The position numbers and the translations under genes are program-made. The notes under the pieces are model-generated. The model did no database searches and was not told the DNA's origin. It saw nothing but the letters and a program-made list of their open reading frames with translations. Of a stretch of 64,000 bases of DNA, positions 21,011 to 32,926 are shown in pieces (within the stretch, counting starts at the first letter, position 1; the number at the start of each line of letters is the position of its first letter). The stretch is from Glebionis coronaria (Eukaryota > Streptophyta > Magnoliopsida > Asterales > Asteraceae), in assembly GCA_025667525.1 (NCBI GenBank), contig CM046878.1, positions 575,402,868 to 575,466,867 on the forward strand. The letters run 5' to 3'.

Positions 21011-22652
21011 ACTTACACTTTTCAGTTATCTCATCTTATACATGTGATCTTTGGAATAATGTTATACTTGGAGATGAATAAATAGCAGCTAGGTCGTTTT
21101 TACGCGTATATCAATAGCTTAGTCGGTCACATCATAATCATATCGGCAGTAAAGAGTTCAACCGAGTCTACTTCGTGATAGTGCTATTATTCTTACTAGG
21201 CGATTACCCGCGTAAAGCGGCAGAATTGCCTGGCGGCATATAATTAACAATAAGATATTTCGAGGTAACACTAAAACGCAATTGAAATAACATACCATAT
21301 AAGATAACATTCTAACACTAGACTGAGTGTGTGATAAAAGAATGTATACTTTATTGTCAAACCTAAAAGAATGCAAAGAACAAGTACACACGCATAGCGA
21401 CGGATAGTTGACGAAATTCGATATTGTGGCAAGGTTTCGAGATCGATCCAGATGAAATACTCCTCCGTCACCGAGTTCAATAAATGGCAACAAAGCCATT
21501 GGTTTACACTTTACACATGTGTAATTGACCTTTTACAACTATGATAACACGGTGATGCCAAACACCAGAATGCGATTAATTTCTTATAATTACTACTTTT
21601 TGTTTTAGGTAAAAGGGGAAATACCCCAACAAATAGAATTAAACCAAAAACTTTACAAGAGAGACTTTACAAGAGAGACTTTATAATAAACAAATAGCCC
21701 TGCTACAAATTATGCCATACAATAAAATTCGATGAATACCAAGACAATAATAAGAATAACTACTACTACGCAGCTACTTCATGAAGGAATATGACAATCC
21801 CATGCCACCACCACAACAATCTTCAACATCAAAAGGAAGGCTCTTACACATTCAGCCCACCCGACACAATAAACATCTCGTGGTATCTTTCTATCAAAGT
21901 GCTCAAATTTTAGTCTTTCTTATCACAAAACATAATTTCCTTTTTACCCATAACCCTATTCATTAACATGGAAATCCCACATCTTAACCGCTCAAAGACA
22001 TGATCATATTCATTCAGATTTAAACTAATGATTCTCATTCTCACAGTATCTTTAATGAGGTTGTAAATGACATCAATACTTTTATCTTTACCTTGAAAAG
22101 TTCTGAGGATCCTTTCTTGCCACACAATATAAATAGCAGCACCAATGCTTAATCTTTAAAGAACACTGCAAATGGATTTATTCACTTGTCTTTCCAACAA
22201 AAAAACCTTAATATCACACCACCTGATAGGGATCACCTTTCAATCTGAAAGTCTTTTAATCTGCTCCATATTTTGATAGAAAAATCACAGTTAAAAGATA
22301 AATGGTCATGATTGTCTTGCACTTTATTGTAGAAAACATTTGAGATTATAGTGTAAAGTACATTTCTAAGACTACCCTTATGCAATTCTTCATAAACCAA
22401 ATTTAAGACACCTAATATCGCATGGAGAAAAAAATATGCAAGATGTTGTTTAAAAAACATAGGAAGAAACAAACACCATGTATATTTGAGGCACATGCTA
22501 TAATAGAGCACATAAGAAACAACATTTTTACATTTTTTACTATTATATAGAACGCAACTATGTAAAACGTTAGTTAGATATAGTTTGGATGTGGAATGTA
22601 AAACTTACACCTTATGCCAATTACTATCGGAAATTTAAAATTATATTTTACA

Positions 22653-22925
22653 CAAATACCTCGCATGCCGCAATCCATGTCATAGCCCTCCAATTATTGC
22701 CTTCAGTGTCAAACTTGCTGTAAATCCGCATTAGCTCTGCCAAGATAGTGGGTTTCTGATGTGTAGCCGTTAAATCCAACCAAAATAATATAAATAAACT
22801 CAAGTAGAGTGTTTTAATAAATGGTGAATTGCAAGAGGTATATACCGGGTGCCACATGTAACCATATAAACCCACGACTCCAGTCCATTTGCTCGTCTCC
22901 TGGTGTAGCATCTTAGCAGGCTGAA
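22653..22925 (-). pseudogene. Two exon-like fragments of an unidentified gene inside the Helitron
   Basis: On the minus strand, an exon-like segment about 22853-22920 encodes KMLHQETSKWTGVVGLYGYM and ends in a good donor (ccg|gtatat). A second, about 22655-22760, encodes ILAELMRIYSKFDTEGNNWR. They look like consecutive exons of a captured host gene, but I do not recognise the family. Confidence 0.35.
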
Positions 22926-25047
22926 AAGACAAACATAATACCATATTATTATTGAGCAAAACATTATGAGTCGAGACATTCATGTGGAAACAAAGCAAAT
23001 GAATACTGACACGGCTTCATTTGATAAGATGCTCTTGAAAATATTATGTCAAGTACGTAAGAAACTAAAACTCACCTAATAGCCTATTTAGTTTTGCAGC
23101 AAATGGAGGTATATACCAGAACTTGTTATGTCATTGAGTTTTCTAGGAGCCATACTTAGAATTATTTCTGTTATGAGTTGTGGTTGTGAAGGACCAGTTT
23201 GTTTAAGAAGTGCCAAATGTGGAGCGAGTCAACTTATCTCGCTTTCAACCATGAATAACCATGTATATAACAGTTCATGTACTATCAAACTGTCGCATCC
23301 TAGCCTCGTTGGCGTAACAGTGATTTTCTTGCCTTAAAGACTGAAAAGAACTTAATATTCCAAAAGTATCAGCGAATGAACATGAACATATGTTAAACAA
23401 TTGACTAAATTAACATATACACAACAAGACGGTTTCTTGATAATTTAATTAAATAGTTAACATCAAAGAGAATATTAAATATAATTTTTAAAAACCTATG
23501 TCTAATCAGACTAAATATCATAGTAGGAGTTTGTCATGATCTATGAAAACACTTTTAAGGTAAAAATTTTCAAAGAAAACTTTTTGTGTAGAAAATGTTA
23601 TGTTTAGATGTTTGGATGGTAAATTCATTATGCAAAAAAGTGGTCATAAAACACTAAGCATAGTATTTCATTATCAGTAATGTTAGAAGCATAGTTATGA
23701 GGGTGTTTGAATTACTTTCTAATCTTCCAATTATAAGTCCTGCCTAAAGCTGTTCTCCAATTTAGGAGTTTGTACACTTACACATAAAAGTTAAGACTTT
23801 TTGTAGCTTTCTACCTGTTCTCCAATTGTCGTGCTCCCCTATTAGCTAATTCGACCCATTTGTCCTGTTTTGTGATTTTCTTAACCGAATATGTCCAGAC
23901 ACGAGTAAATGGCTGTAATTGTCACCTCTAATATCGTCATTTCTTTCTGGGATTTCACACTGTCTCTATCCGGGGGCATAAACTGGACTTAGTGAGGTGA
24001 GGTAGCTTAGGATGATGTTTTGTATACCTTATTCTTAACATGATAACATAATGCGTATAAGTGCATTCTGTCTTGTGATGTATGTTAATAAAGAAAGACT
24101 AAGGGGTTGGGTAAAGCAAACTCCCTCCTTGGACAAACACGTGCTTAGTCAAGTAGAACTGAAAAATAGCTCGACGCCAGGATGATAAAATTCATATTGG
24201 ACACTTAATATGAGACGAATCGTGAACCAATCTGTTGACTGCCTTTCTAAGAGGCCAACTAACCGCTAAATGGCATATAATAATCTGTTGACTCTTTACC
24301 CAAAAATAAATAGTAAAAAATTATAATCTCCTGACTGTATGCTAAAGTAAATAAAAGGTCATTCTAAAGGTGGCAATTAGGGCATTGTTTCGTAATGGGT
24401 TAAATCATGTAACTGTTGTACTGTTTGAAACAGGGCGAGTTGGGTTCACCCTAAGCACTTATTGCACTCATTTTAATAACAATAATACACTGTTGATATT
24501 ATACTAACCTTCTTCCAATTATGTGTAAGTGTACAACACGCCTAAAGCATAGTATTTTATTATCAGTAGTGTTAGAAGCATGTTTTCTTAGGGATATCTT
24601 TCGGCTCTACGACCTAGTGCCTAGTTTGATGCTCTGCTAAAGTGGTCAAGCTGACAAAGCAACGCTCAAATTTATAGTACACAAGGTTACATCAAGCTAT
24701 AATTCATAGGCATCATTGTTTTCATTAAAACTAATTAAAATAAGTTAATCCAAACACCCTTTATTCACCCCAATCTTTTTAAAAATAGTAAGATAACTAA
24801 AATAAGCTAATCAAAGAAATATCAAAAGCTAATATTATATATCACTTACCAGAAAATTATGTGGAAGTATGCGAATATCAGTTTTCAGCCGCCGTTACTA
24901 TTCATCTCCTTAACTGTACAAATATACCAGTTAAACAAAGCTAAAAAAATCTTATTACTATCATATTTAGATACTTCATCCCAAACACACTGTTATGTAA
25001 AGTGTTTACAAATAATACTAAACAACATGATACTATGACTTACGTAC

Positions 25048-25570
25048 CAAAGGATTGATTCTATCATGGTCGCCACCAAGCTCCTTTGCAGCATCACGCA
25101 TACAGGCAAGGTCTATCACGGCTGGCACACCAGTAAAGTCCTGATAAATTACGATAATATTACAGCTCAACTTGTTATCAGATGCATGTCTTTGCAAGTC
25201 ATCATGCAAAATTGAACAAAGAAATATACCTGAAGGAGAACACGAGCCGATATGAGCGGAATCTTAACTTCCTTTGGAGCAGTCTTCTCCCAATTTAGGA
25301 TATTATCAACACCTTCCTTTATCACGTGAAAATTGTCACAAATACGGATTGCTGATTCGAGGATAATCCTAACTGAATAAGGAAGCTTCCCTAACCTCCA
25401 TATAGACAGAATGCATCGGTAAAAGTCATAAACTTATATATTCTTGAAATGACGATATGAACCAAAAACTTCAAAGAAATAGCCACAATAAGATGAAATC
25501 AAAATTTTACAAAAAGTTCACCGATCCTTGGATCTTTAATTACAGGCAGACTATGAAGCTTTTCGTACTC
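25048..25570 (-). pseudogene. Captured aconitase gene fragment (three exons)
   Basis: Three minus-strand exons with consensus splice sites join in frame. They start with an ATG-led segment (about 25570-25522) encoding YEKLHSLPVIKDPRI. The second exon, 25390-25230, encodes [20 protein letters not shown] and ends in ARVLLQ. The third, 25140-25048, encodes [18 protein letters not shown] and ends in INPL. This is the N-terminal part of cytosolic/mitochondrial aconitase (citrate to isocitrate; also IRP1-like), including the conserved [12 protein letters not shown] block. The rest of the roughly 900-residue enzyme, including the Fe-S cysteines, is missing. Splice signals are intact, so a chimeric transcript is possible. 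Capture by the surrounding Helitron is the likely origin. Confidence 0.8.
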
Positions 25571-25861
25571 CATGCTTCGGGAGACTTGTCAACATCCCAC
25601 TAATATCAATCTGAGATGGTCCTGTCAATGCATTAAAACAAGCAAATCAGACACTGCTAGATGTCGAGATCAAATAATAAAAACACAAGAAATAGCCAAA
25701 TTATGTCTTAAGTACAATCAAACAAAAGTAAATAAAGTAACTGAACAACACATACATGTACTCACCAATCTTCTCTTTTCAAGCTCTATGTTAACTCGAT
25801 CTATAATATCTCTTAAGACTGGTGATAAAATTGATTCATAAGTTTCATACCCGGCTAGCGT

Positions 25862-25888
25862 GGGTTGGGGTTGGGGTTGGGGTTGGGA
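25862..25888 (+). repeat. TTGGGG repeat, potential G-quadruplex
   Basis: gggttggggttggggttggg continues to give five G-runs separated by tt. It lies within the candidate Helitron upstream (in its minus-strand sense) of the aconitase exons. Confidence 0.75.
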
Positions 25889-25996
25889 CTTTGATTTTCG
25901 ATGATATCGACAATGAATACAACAACAATTGCCTTTACAGAAACAACATAACCATGAAAAAGAGCTTGTCTCGGTGCTGCTCTGGTAAACTTCTAG

Positions 25997-26127
25997 AAGG
26001 TCTTGGCAACAAAAAAAATTGGAGAATTAAAGCAGTTTCGACCCTGCTCTGAGCCCTTTTCTGTTTTGCAATTATGGCACCTATCTTTAACATCAGGTTC
26101 AACCTGGGCTCTAGACCTAGTTGATAC
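25997..26127 (-). pseudogene. First-exon-like fragment with CxxC, unidentified
   Basis: The minus-strand frame from an ATG near 26127 encodes MVSTRSRAQVEPDVKDRCHN then CKTEKGSEQ. The start context, basic beginning and CHNC motif suggest the first exon of a nuclear or zinc-binding protein captured by the Helitron. I cannot name the family. Confidence 0.3.
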
Positions 26128-26972
26128 CATCTTGGATACAAATAACAAAAATGTAATCTCAAGTTACCACGATCTTGCTCAACAATAAATCAACGCATAA
26201 AAAACCTTAAGAGGTTGTTTTAAGCAGTTAATAATAAATCACACACTATTTATAAGAATAAAAAACGAAATACAACACCAACCTCATCAGATTGTTTGTA
26301 TTCGGAGATGCGTTAATCAAGAATCAAGTATTTTTTGTTACTTGTGATTGCTTTGAATTTCGTAATCGATAGTAGATAATGATTTGTAATCAAACCACCT
26401 AAACCAACCACCACTACCACCAGGAAATATCACGAATCAAAACTACCTTAAAACCACCTAAATCACCAAGAGATGGGGCGGATTCGACTGATTCGGAGGT
26501 AATAAAGTTATGGTGGCGGCATGGTTTTGTTTTGTGAATTAGGGCAAAGAAGAAGCAGAGAAGATGATTTACTCCTATTGCAATAGAGATTGTGGTTTAT
26601 ATAGGGATAGATTTAGGATTAGCCAAAATTTTGAATTGATCAACCATCTGGCATTTGAAATTGGTTGTGATGTCAACTCTATAAGAAGTGATTAAAAAGA
26701 TTCATACACTTTCCTTTATAATTCCTATATTTTCATAAATATGAATGAGCTGTGTAATACTTGCCATATTCATGCAAAGTTAAACATAGGAACATATTTC
26801 GGATATAAAAACATTCTTTCTGCTGACTTGTACCAAAGATAGGAAGAGATTTGTTAAAGTCAGAGAATGAAATGCTTAATTTTCATGCAAAGTCAATATT
26901 TCCATATCTAACGAAATGCTTAATTTTCATTCATTTTCAACAATTTTATTGCTCCTTTATAAGGAGTATAGA

Positions 26973-28860
26973 TAATATATACGAAGTCTTATTATTCTTG
27001 TAATTCCAATTTTTTAGTACATCGATGGCTTAATTAACCTTTGGAACTAAAGTTCAGTAAATACTGAGGTACCAAGGTATAGTATTTTTCTTGAATAGAT
27101 TGTTAGAACTTGCAAAGTTGCAAGTAATTACCAAATTATAAGTATAAAATAGCTTGTATTCGGGTCTCCACAATCTCCTAGGCGTTGCACTAATGCCTTG
27201 GCCTGGTCACCAATTAGGACTGCTTTGACCAATAACTAAAGCACTGACTAATCTTGCAGAACAAATTTCATAATATGTGATTTGGGATTCAGTTCACCCA
27301 TCTGAAAAACAATTTTCATAGTTACAGAACACACTATTAAGAGTTCAAGACCACCTTGGCAGCATTTCTGTAGCTACTTTCATGTGAACAAGCTAGTGCG
27401 TCGTCATGGTTATGGTGAAGTTGGTCATAGTTAATATGTCGCCATGGTTATGGTGAAGTTGGTCATAGTTAATATAACATATATATGTAACTTTTTAAGT
27501 ACCGAGCATAAGTTTTAACCATCTGAACTTCTGAAGCAACTGAAATTAAAGAAACTTTTTTCTTTTCTTTTTACGTACATGATTTTTTTTTGTTTTGATG
27601 TTATAGGGGTAGTAACCATCTCTAGTCTAGAATTGACATGATTAAATAAATGGATTCTGATGTTTATTGACTAATCTTAATGTTTAATGTATTATGCTAT
27701 ACTAACTTATCCACATTTACATGTTCATTATAATTGTTGTCGTGCAACTTAAAATGGCATGAGGGCTACCATAAACTGTTGGACTTGCTTTTTTCTTCCA
27801 ACTGGGACATTATTGATGTTTAGGACCTTTATAGGATGGTTAGCAATTTTCCGACTAATTGATAACTGATGATATCATCTCCAGTCTAAAACAGACAAGT
27901 ATAAGATTACAAACAGTCAGGTCATTCATTGAGTTAACTAGCTAGTTGTTTAAGCTCATTAAGATTACAAACTATCATATATGTGTGTGCAACCTCTGTG
28001 GATTTCTGAGAATGTCATGCAAATACAGATGGATTCTTTCTTGATGTGTGAATGAGAGAACCAAGTGCAGATGGTGCACGCAGAAAGGGGCCTTTGTATG
28101 GACTAGCGGAGCGGTTGAGTAGAAAGTACTACATAAAAGTAGACTTGACGCTGATGTATACTGATGCCACAAGTTCTTTCCTTGATAGTTAGGGGCCTAT
28201 TAACCGATATGATCAACGTATTAAGTGGAAGGTAAAAAATGGAAAGACACATATGATCACGTATGTCCTTATATATAGAAATTGGTGTATGAATTAAAAA
28301 TATGATGTCTTTCTTTATATTTATTTAGTTTCAAGTAATTCATGTGTCTGCCCATGTATTCTAAGTTTATGAGATGCAAGGCATGATGTGCTTTGATGAG
28401 ATAAGAAATATCCACCAGTTTTGGAGGCACAAGTCAATGATGATGATCATTATGGTATATTATATGTACATTGAAGATACATGATTGAAGATAGCAACTG
28501 GGGATAGGATACAAGTTTCGTACCTGAGATTGTTTTGTAGACGTAATCAAGGTATTTGCCTTCCAAAACATTTATGTTCATTGTAAGAAGGGTATAACAG
28601 CTGAGTAATCGATAGACTCGTAATTATATTTTGTCTGGTCAGAGTACAACCGACCTTGCCAAGACCCACCAAGATGACCTGACAACGATCCTCAACTGAG
28701 ACATGGCCAAGACCATAAGGCTCGGTTAATCATGCTCTGGTCACATGGTCATGACTCCATCAACCAGACATGGGTTTCTGTCTTTTGAGGAATCAAGAAT
28801 ACAAATTGTTTACTTGTGGCCTTTTTTAAACTGCTTCTTATTTTAAATTTCAACCGATGT
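26973..28860. other. Intergenic DNA with one short tandem duplication
   Basis: A 38-bp tandem duplication (27400-27437 and 27438-27475, core catggttatggtgaagttgg) is the only structure seen. No gene is visible. Confidence 0.6.
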
Positions 28861-28864
28861 GGGA

Positions 28865-28875
28865 TGAACAACAAT
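28865..28875 (-). promoter_or_regulatory. Orphan snRNA-type upstream sequence element
   Basis: Minus-strand ATCCCACATCG is an exact match to the plant snRNA USE consensus RTCCCACATCG. A T/A-rich TATA-like stretch (tttaaaaaagg) follows about 30 bases downstream, but the sequence after that is not a snRNA I recognise. Confidence 0.5.
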
Positions 28876-29126
28876 TTCCCTTTTGCCTCTTATTTCTACT
28901 TTTATTTTATAAGATACTATTACTCCAATATTCAATCAAAATACTATTTCATATATGTAATCACTTAGAGGCTACGTGAGACTAATCACTTAAAAAAAGA
29001 GAAAACATGATCCTCAAGCCCTATGAGAAATGCCACATTTTCCACAACAACTACATACTAACACACGCAACCTTTAAAGCTCGACTATCAGCTCCTTCTT
29101 CTCCTTAACATTGTTAGTTCTCCTTA

Positions 29127-29161
29127 ACACTTGATCTTAACCAAAAGGCCCAGAAAGGTAT
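29127..29161 (-). pseudogene. U2 snRNA 5'-end fragment
   Basis: On the minus strand ATACCTTTCTGGGCCTTTTG and the following bases to AAGATCAAGTGT match the first 35 or so bases of plant U2. After that the match stops, before the branch-site recognition sequence. An exact USE lies 75 bases upstream. This is a truncated U2 copy that kept its promoter. Confidence 0.8.
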
Positions 29162-29225
29162 GCTTGTTCTCATCTTGGTCTGTTGTTTTTTAGGCCATCC
29201 ATCTTCATAATATTACTCTTCTGGC

Positions 29226-29236
29226 CGATGTGGGAC
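29226..29236 (-). promoter_or_regulatory. snRNA upstream sequence element (USE) of the U2 fragment
   Basis: Minus-strand GTCCCACATCG matches the plant USE consensus exactly and is 75 bases upstream of the U2-like start. The expected TATA element is degenerate (ctaaaaaac). Confidence 0.75.
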
Positions 29237-29889
29237 AAACGAAAATCTTGTTTGCTTATTAGCCAAATTGACAGTAGGACTCTCAGCCATTCAACCTTGT
29301 CAAAAAAATAAACTATTTTATTTTATTATATTTTATTATATTTATTTTGATAAAAAAATTTATATTATATTTTTTATGTATAGCTAATTGTATGATATAG
29401 TAAAAGTGCAAATTGTCATGCTAGATAAAGTCGCTTATGGGCAAACTTTGCAATATTTATAGACACGACTTAATTAAAAAAAATTTCTTTTATTTTTTTA
29501 CTTTATTTTTTTTTGTTTTATTTTGTCAAAACATTTAGTCTTGATAATTACTCACAATGATGTTATTGTTATTGTTCTATAAGGTAGAACAAGACGTTAG
29601 TTTATCACATATCATATTTCACGGGATAGAATTTTTGCTTGTGACTTTTATTCAAACTTCGTCACTTTTTTTTGTTGCCCAACCATTAACGATTTCAGTT
29701 GTCACTCCTTTAATGTTGGAATGCCCATTGTAAATTGATGTTCAACAAGAATGAACTTTATTATCAACTTTCACATGATACATTATTTATATTACATGCA
29801 TAAAGACTTTTAGCAGTCTTTTCAGGATACGTTTCCTGTTTCATTAGCACATCTATGGTCTCGTTTATTACTTAAAACTGTTTTTCTGA
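29237..29889. other. AT-rich DNA, possible 3' untranslated part of the Tat element
   Basis: No gene is seen. Part of this stretch may be the 3' region of the minus-strand Gypsy element, but no LTR end or target duplication was found. Confidence 0.4.
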
Positions 29890-30450
29890 GGTTACAGATG
29901 TGCCACGTTCTAGGGATAGGATTCCCTTTCATGTCACTTAAGGTATATGATCCTTTTATCTTTACGTTACTGACTTGTTATGGCCCTTCCCATTTGGGAT
30001 CCAACTTTCTTTGTCCTTCTTGTCGACTTGCCTCGTTTCTTCTAAGGACAAAATCACCGATTTTGAGTGCTCTGTGTTTAACTTTCCGATTATAGTATCT
30101 TTCAGTTAGCGCCTTGTATTTTGCATTTCGAAGTGCAGCCATTTCTCGTCTCTCTTCTAACAATTCGAGATTTAAGCAAAGACTAGCGTCGTTGGTTAGT
30201 GGGTTAAATGTACTAACACGGTAGGTGGGCAAACCAATTTCTGCTGGTACAATCGCCTCAGACCCGTAGACTAGGCTAAAAGGCGTGCCTCAGACCCGTA
30301 GACTAGGCTAAAAGGCGTGCATCCGTTTCTAGTGCGAGCTGTGGTACGGTACGACCATAATACATTTGGTTATTCTTCGACCCAGTTCCCTTTGGCTTTT
30401 CGCAGTCTTGTTTTCAAACCCTAAAGTAAAGTTCGATTTGTAACTTTGGT
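29890..30450 (-). pseudogene. Tat integrase C-terminal region, with 32-bp duplication
   Basis: Encodes ALKIGDFVLRRNEASRQEGQ and KLDPKWEGP, typical of the C-terminal end of Gypsy integrases, ending in a PRTWHICNLR-like tail near 29900. A perfect 32-bp tandem duplication (30255-30286 and 30287-30318) shifts the frame. Confidence 0.75.
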
Positions 30451-30462
30451 TTGTCCATTGGA

Positions 30463-31167
30463 CTAAGGATGTGCGACTGATGTAAAATTTTGCTTGATCC
30501 TGAGCTCCTCACACCATTCTTTAAATGGGTTATTGGCAAATTGTTTTCCATTGTCACTAGTGATTATCCCTGGTACACCGAAACGACAAACAATGTTACG
30601 CCACACAAAACGGAGTATTCTCTGAACGGTTATGGTTGCCAGTGGTTCGGCTTCTACCCATTTGGTAAAATAGTCTATGGCAACAACAAGAAACTTGACT
30701 TGTCCCGGAGCTTCTGGAAAAGGTCCTACAATGTCAATGACCCACTGATAGAAAGGCCAAGGACTAGAAATACTCGTCAACTCGCATTGTGGTTGCCTAA
30801 TTTTTGGCGCGTGTTGTTGGAATGCTTCACATTCTCTTACGAGTTTTGATGCATCGTTGTACATGATAGGCCAGTAATATCCTAGCCTTGCTGCTTTTTG
30901 TGCGATGCTTCGTGCTCCTGCGTGAGATCTACATGATCCGAAGTGTACCTCTCTTAATACATAATCTGCCTCCTCAAGGCCAACACACCGCAACCATGGC
31001 GCCAGGTATCCTTTGAGATAGAAAATGTTGTATGTGATGGTGTATTGTGGCGCTTTAATCCTTATCTTACGTGCTTTTATTGGGTCATTTGGTAGGTCTC
31101 CTGTAGTAAGATATTGGATAATCGGGTCCATCAAAGTCTTCTCAATTTTGTCTACTGAATTTGTCAC
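30463..31167 (-). pseudogene. Tat integrase catalytic region
   Basis: The 234-residue frame shows a damaged HHCC finger (ECEAFQQH, where one zinc-binding Cys is Phe), then a DDE core with WVIDIVGPFPEAPGQ and ITSDNGKQF. It ends before the catalytic glutamate at a frame break near 30463. Confidence 0.85.
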
Positions 31168-31532
31168 CTTAACATCGATGCTTCTGTTTCTACCATTTCA
31201 ACCAGGACATTCTTCTTAAGGTGGGCGAAGGAAGATGAGGCTAGCTTGCTCAAGGCATCGGCACGTTTGTTTTTTGACCAAGGGATTTGCGTGATCGAAT
31301 TTTTTTGGAAGAGTTTTTGCAATTCTTGAACTTTAGATAGATATCTTTTCATCACTTCTTCCTTAGATTCATATATTCCCTTTACTTGATTGGTGATCAA
31401 CAGGGAATCGCTAAACACTTGTAAGTGTTAGACCTCCATTTGTGTAGCCAGTTCTAATCGCGCTATCAAGGCTTCATATTCAGCTTTATTATTTGAGGTT
31501 TTGAAGTTGAATCGCAAAGCATAAGTCACCTC
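31164..31532 (-). pseudogene. Tat second RNase H, distal part
   Basis: The frame contains the block AEYEALIARLELATQ (31440-31490), then FSDSLLITNQVKGIYESKEE and ADALSKLASSSFA. These are the second half of the archaeal-type RNase H of Tat elements, interrupted by at least one stop near 31420. Confidence 0.75.
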
Positions 31533-32810
31533 TTACCCATATGGATCGGTCAGTATTAAACCGGCTCCAGACCTTTCAATACTTGATGCGCCATCGGTAA
31601 ATAGGGTCCATCCAGGAGCCGCGGGATAGTCTGAGTTCCCTCTTGCTCGATTAGTCGTTACTGTTTCTTCAGTTCTTGGCGACTCTGCAAGGAAATCTGC
31701 AAGTACTTGTCCCTTAATCGCGGTTGGTGGTTTGTATATGATCTCATGTTCTCCCAACTCAACTTCCCATTTCGCCAATCGCCTAGAATTCTCGGGTTTT
31801 AGAAGTATTTGTCTAATTGGTTGATCAATGAGAACACATATTTTGTGTCCTTGGAAGTAACGTCGCAATCTTCGTGCCGCATGAACAAGGGCAAGTACTA
31901 CTTTCTCCAGGTTGGGGTAGTTGATTTCGGGTCCTTGGAGTGCGCGGCTTATAAAATATATTGGTTTTTCCACTCCTCCTCGTTTAGTTAAAAGAACAAC
32001 ACTAATTGCTTCGTCTGCCGCAGAAAGGTACAATACTAAAGTTTCTTCTGGTCTTGTTGTCGTGAGTGCCGGTAGAGACTGAAGATGGTTTTGAAGTTCT
32101 TGAAAAGATGATTCGGCTTCAGCGCTCCACCTAAAATCTTTTTTATTTATGCAGCCTTTAAGAGTTTTAAAGAAAGCGAGTGATCTTTCTGCTGACTTGG
32201 ATAAAAAACGACCTAGGGCGACTAATTTCCCGTTCAATGCTTGAACTTCTCGTAAGGATCTCGGGGAGGCCAAGTTGATTATTGCTTGAAATTTTTTGGG
32301 ATTTGCTTTGATTCCCTCATTCGTGATCATATACCCTAGGAATTGTCCACGTTCTACCCCAAACGTGCATTTCTTTGGGTTGAGCTTCATGTTAGTTCTT
32401 CTCAAGGTTTCGAATGTTTCTAGGATGTCGGAAATGAAGCAACTTTCGTCCCTGCTTTTTATTACCATATAATCTACATATATCTCAACGTTTCGACCAA
32501 GTTGGTTGGCAAATATTTGGTCCATTAAACGTTGGTATGTGGCCCCAGTATTTTTCATACCAAATGGCATTTTTTCATAACAAAATCTTCCATGGTCGGT
32601 GTGAAATGAGGTTTTCTCTTCATCTTCTTTTGCCATGTGTATTTGATGGTATCCTTTGTAGGCGTCGAGAAACCATTTCAACTTGTGCCCTTCTAATGAT
32701 TCTATTTTTTGATCTATCTTCGGTAGTGGGTAACAGTTTTTTGGGCAGGCTTTATTCAGACTTGTGAAATCGATGCACATACGCCATGTGTTATTGGACA
32801 TTCGGACCAC
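31533..32810 (-). pseudogene. Tat reverse transcriptase, RNase H and start of second RNase H
   Basis: This 425-codon frame runs from MCIDFTSLNKACPKN through FLDAYKGYHQI and MPFGMKN. The active-site box reads YVDY at residues 111-114 rather than the usual YVDD, removing one metal-binding aspartate. RNase H (LSAADEAISVVLL) follows and then, after a linker, TLFTDGASSIERSGAGLIL of the second RNase H. A frameshift or stop near 31533 ends it. The enzyme would be inactive. Confidence 0.88.
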
Positions 32811-32926
32811 GACTGGATTAGCTACCCACCTTGGGAAAAAACGGCTTTTAGGATTCGTGCTTCAACTAATTTAGAAACCTCTTCGGTTATAGCATCATTA
32901 CGTTCCTTTGCCAATACTCGTTTCTT

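Larger units (their letters stand above)
21196..26972 (-). mobile_element. Candidate non-autonomous Helitron with captured gene exons (5.8 kb)
   Basis: On the minus strand the 5' end reads TCTATACTCCTTATAAAGG (from 26972) and the 3' end has a short GC hairpin (ccgc/gcgg, 21208-21220) eight bases before a terminal CTAG (21199-21196). The flanking bases are A before the TC and T after the CTAG, exactly the A-T target expected for Helitrons, which make no target duplication. Inside are exon-like fragments of a host aconitase and of unidentified genes. No Rep/helicase is visible, so it would be non-autonomous. Confirmation needs a related copy or an empty site. Confidence 0.55.
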
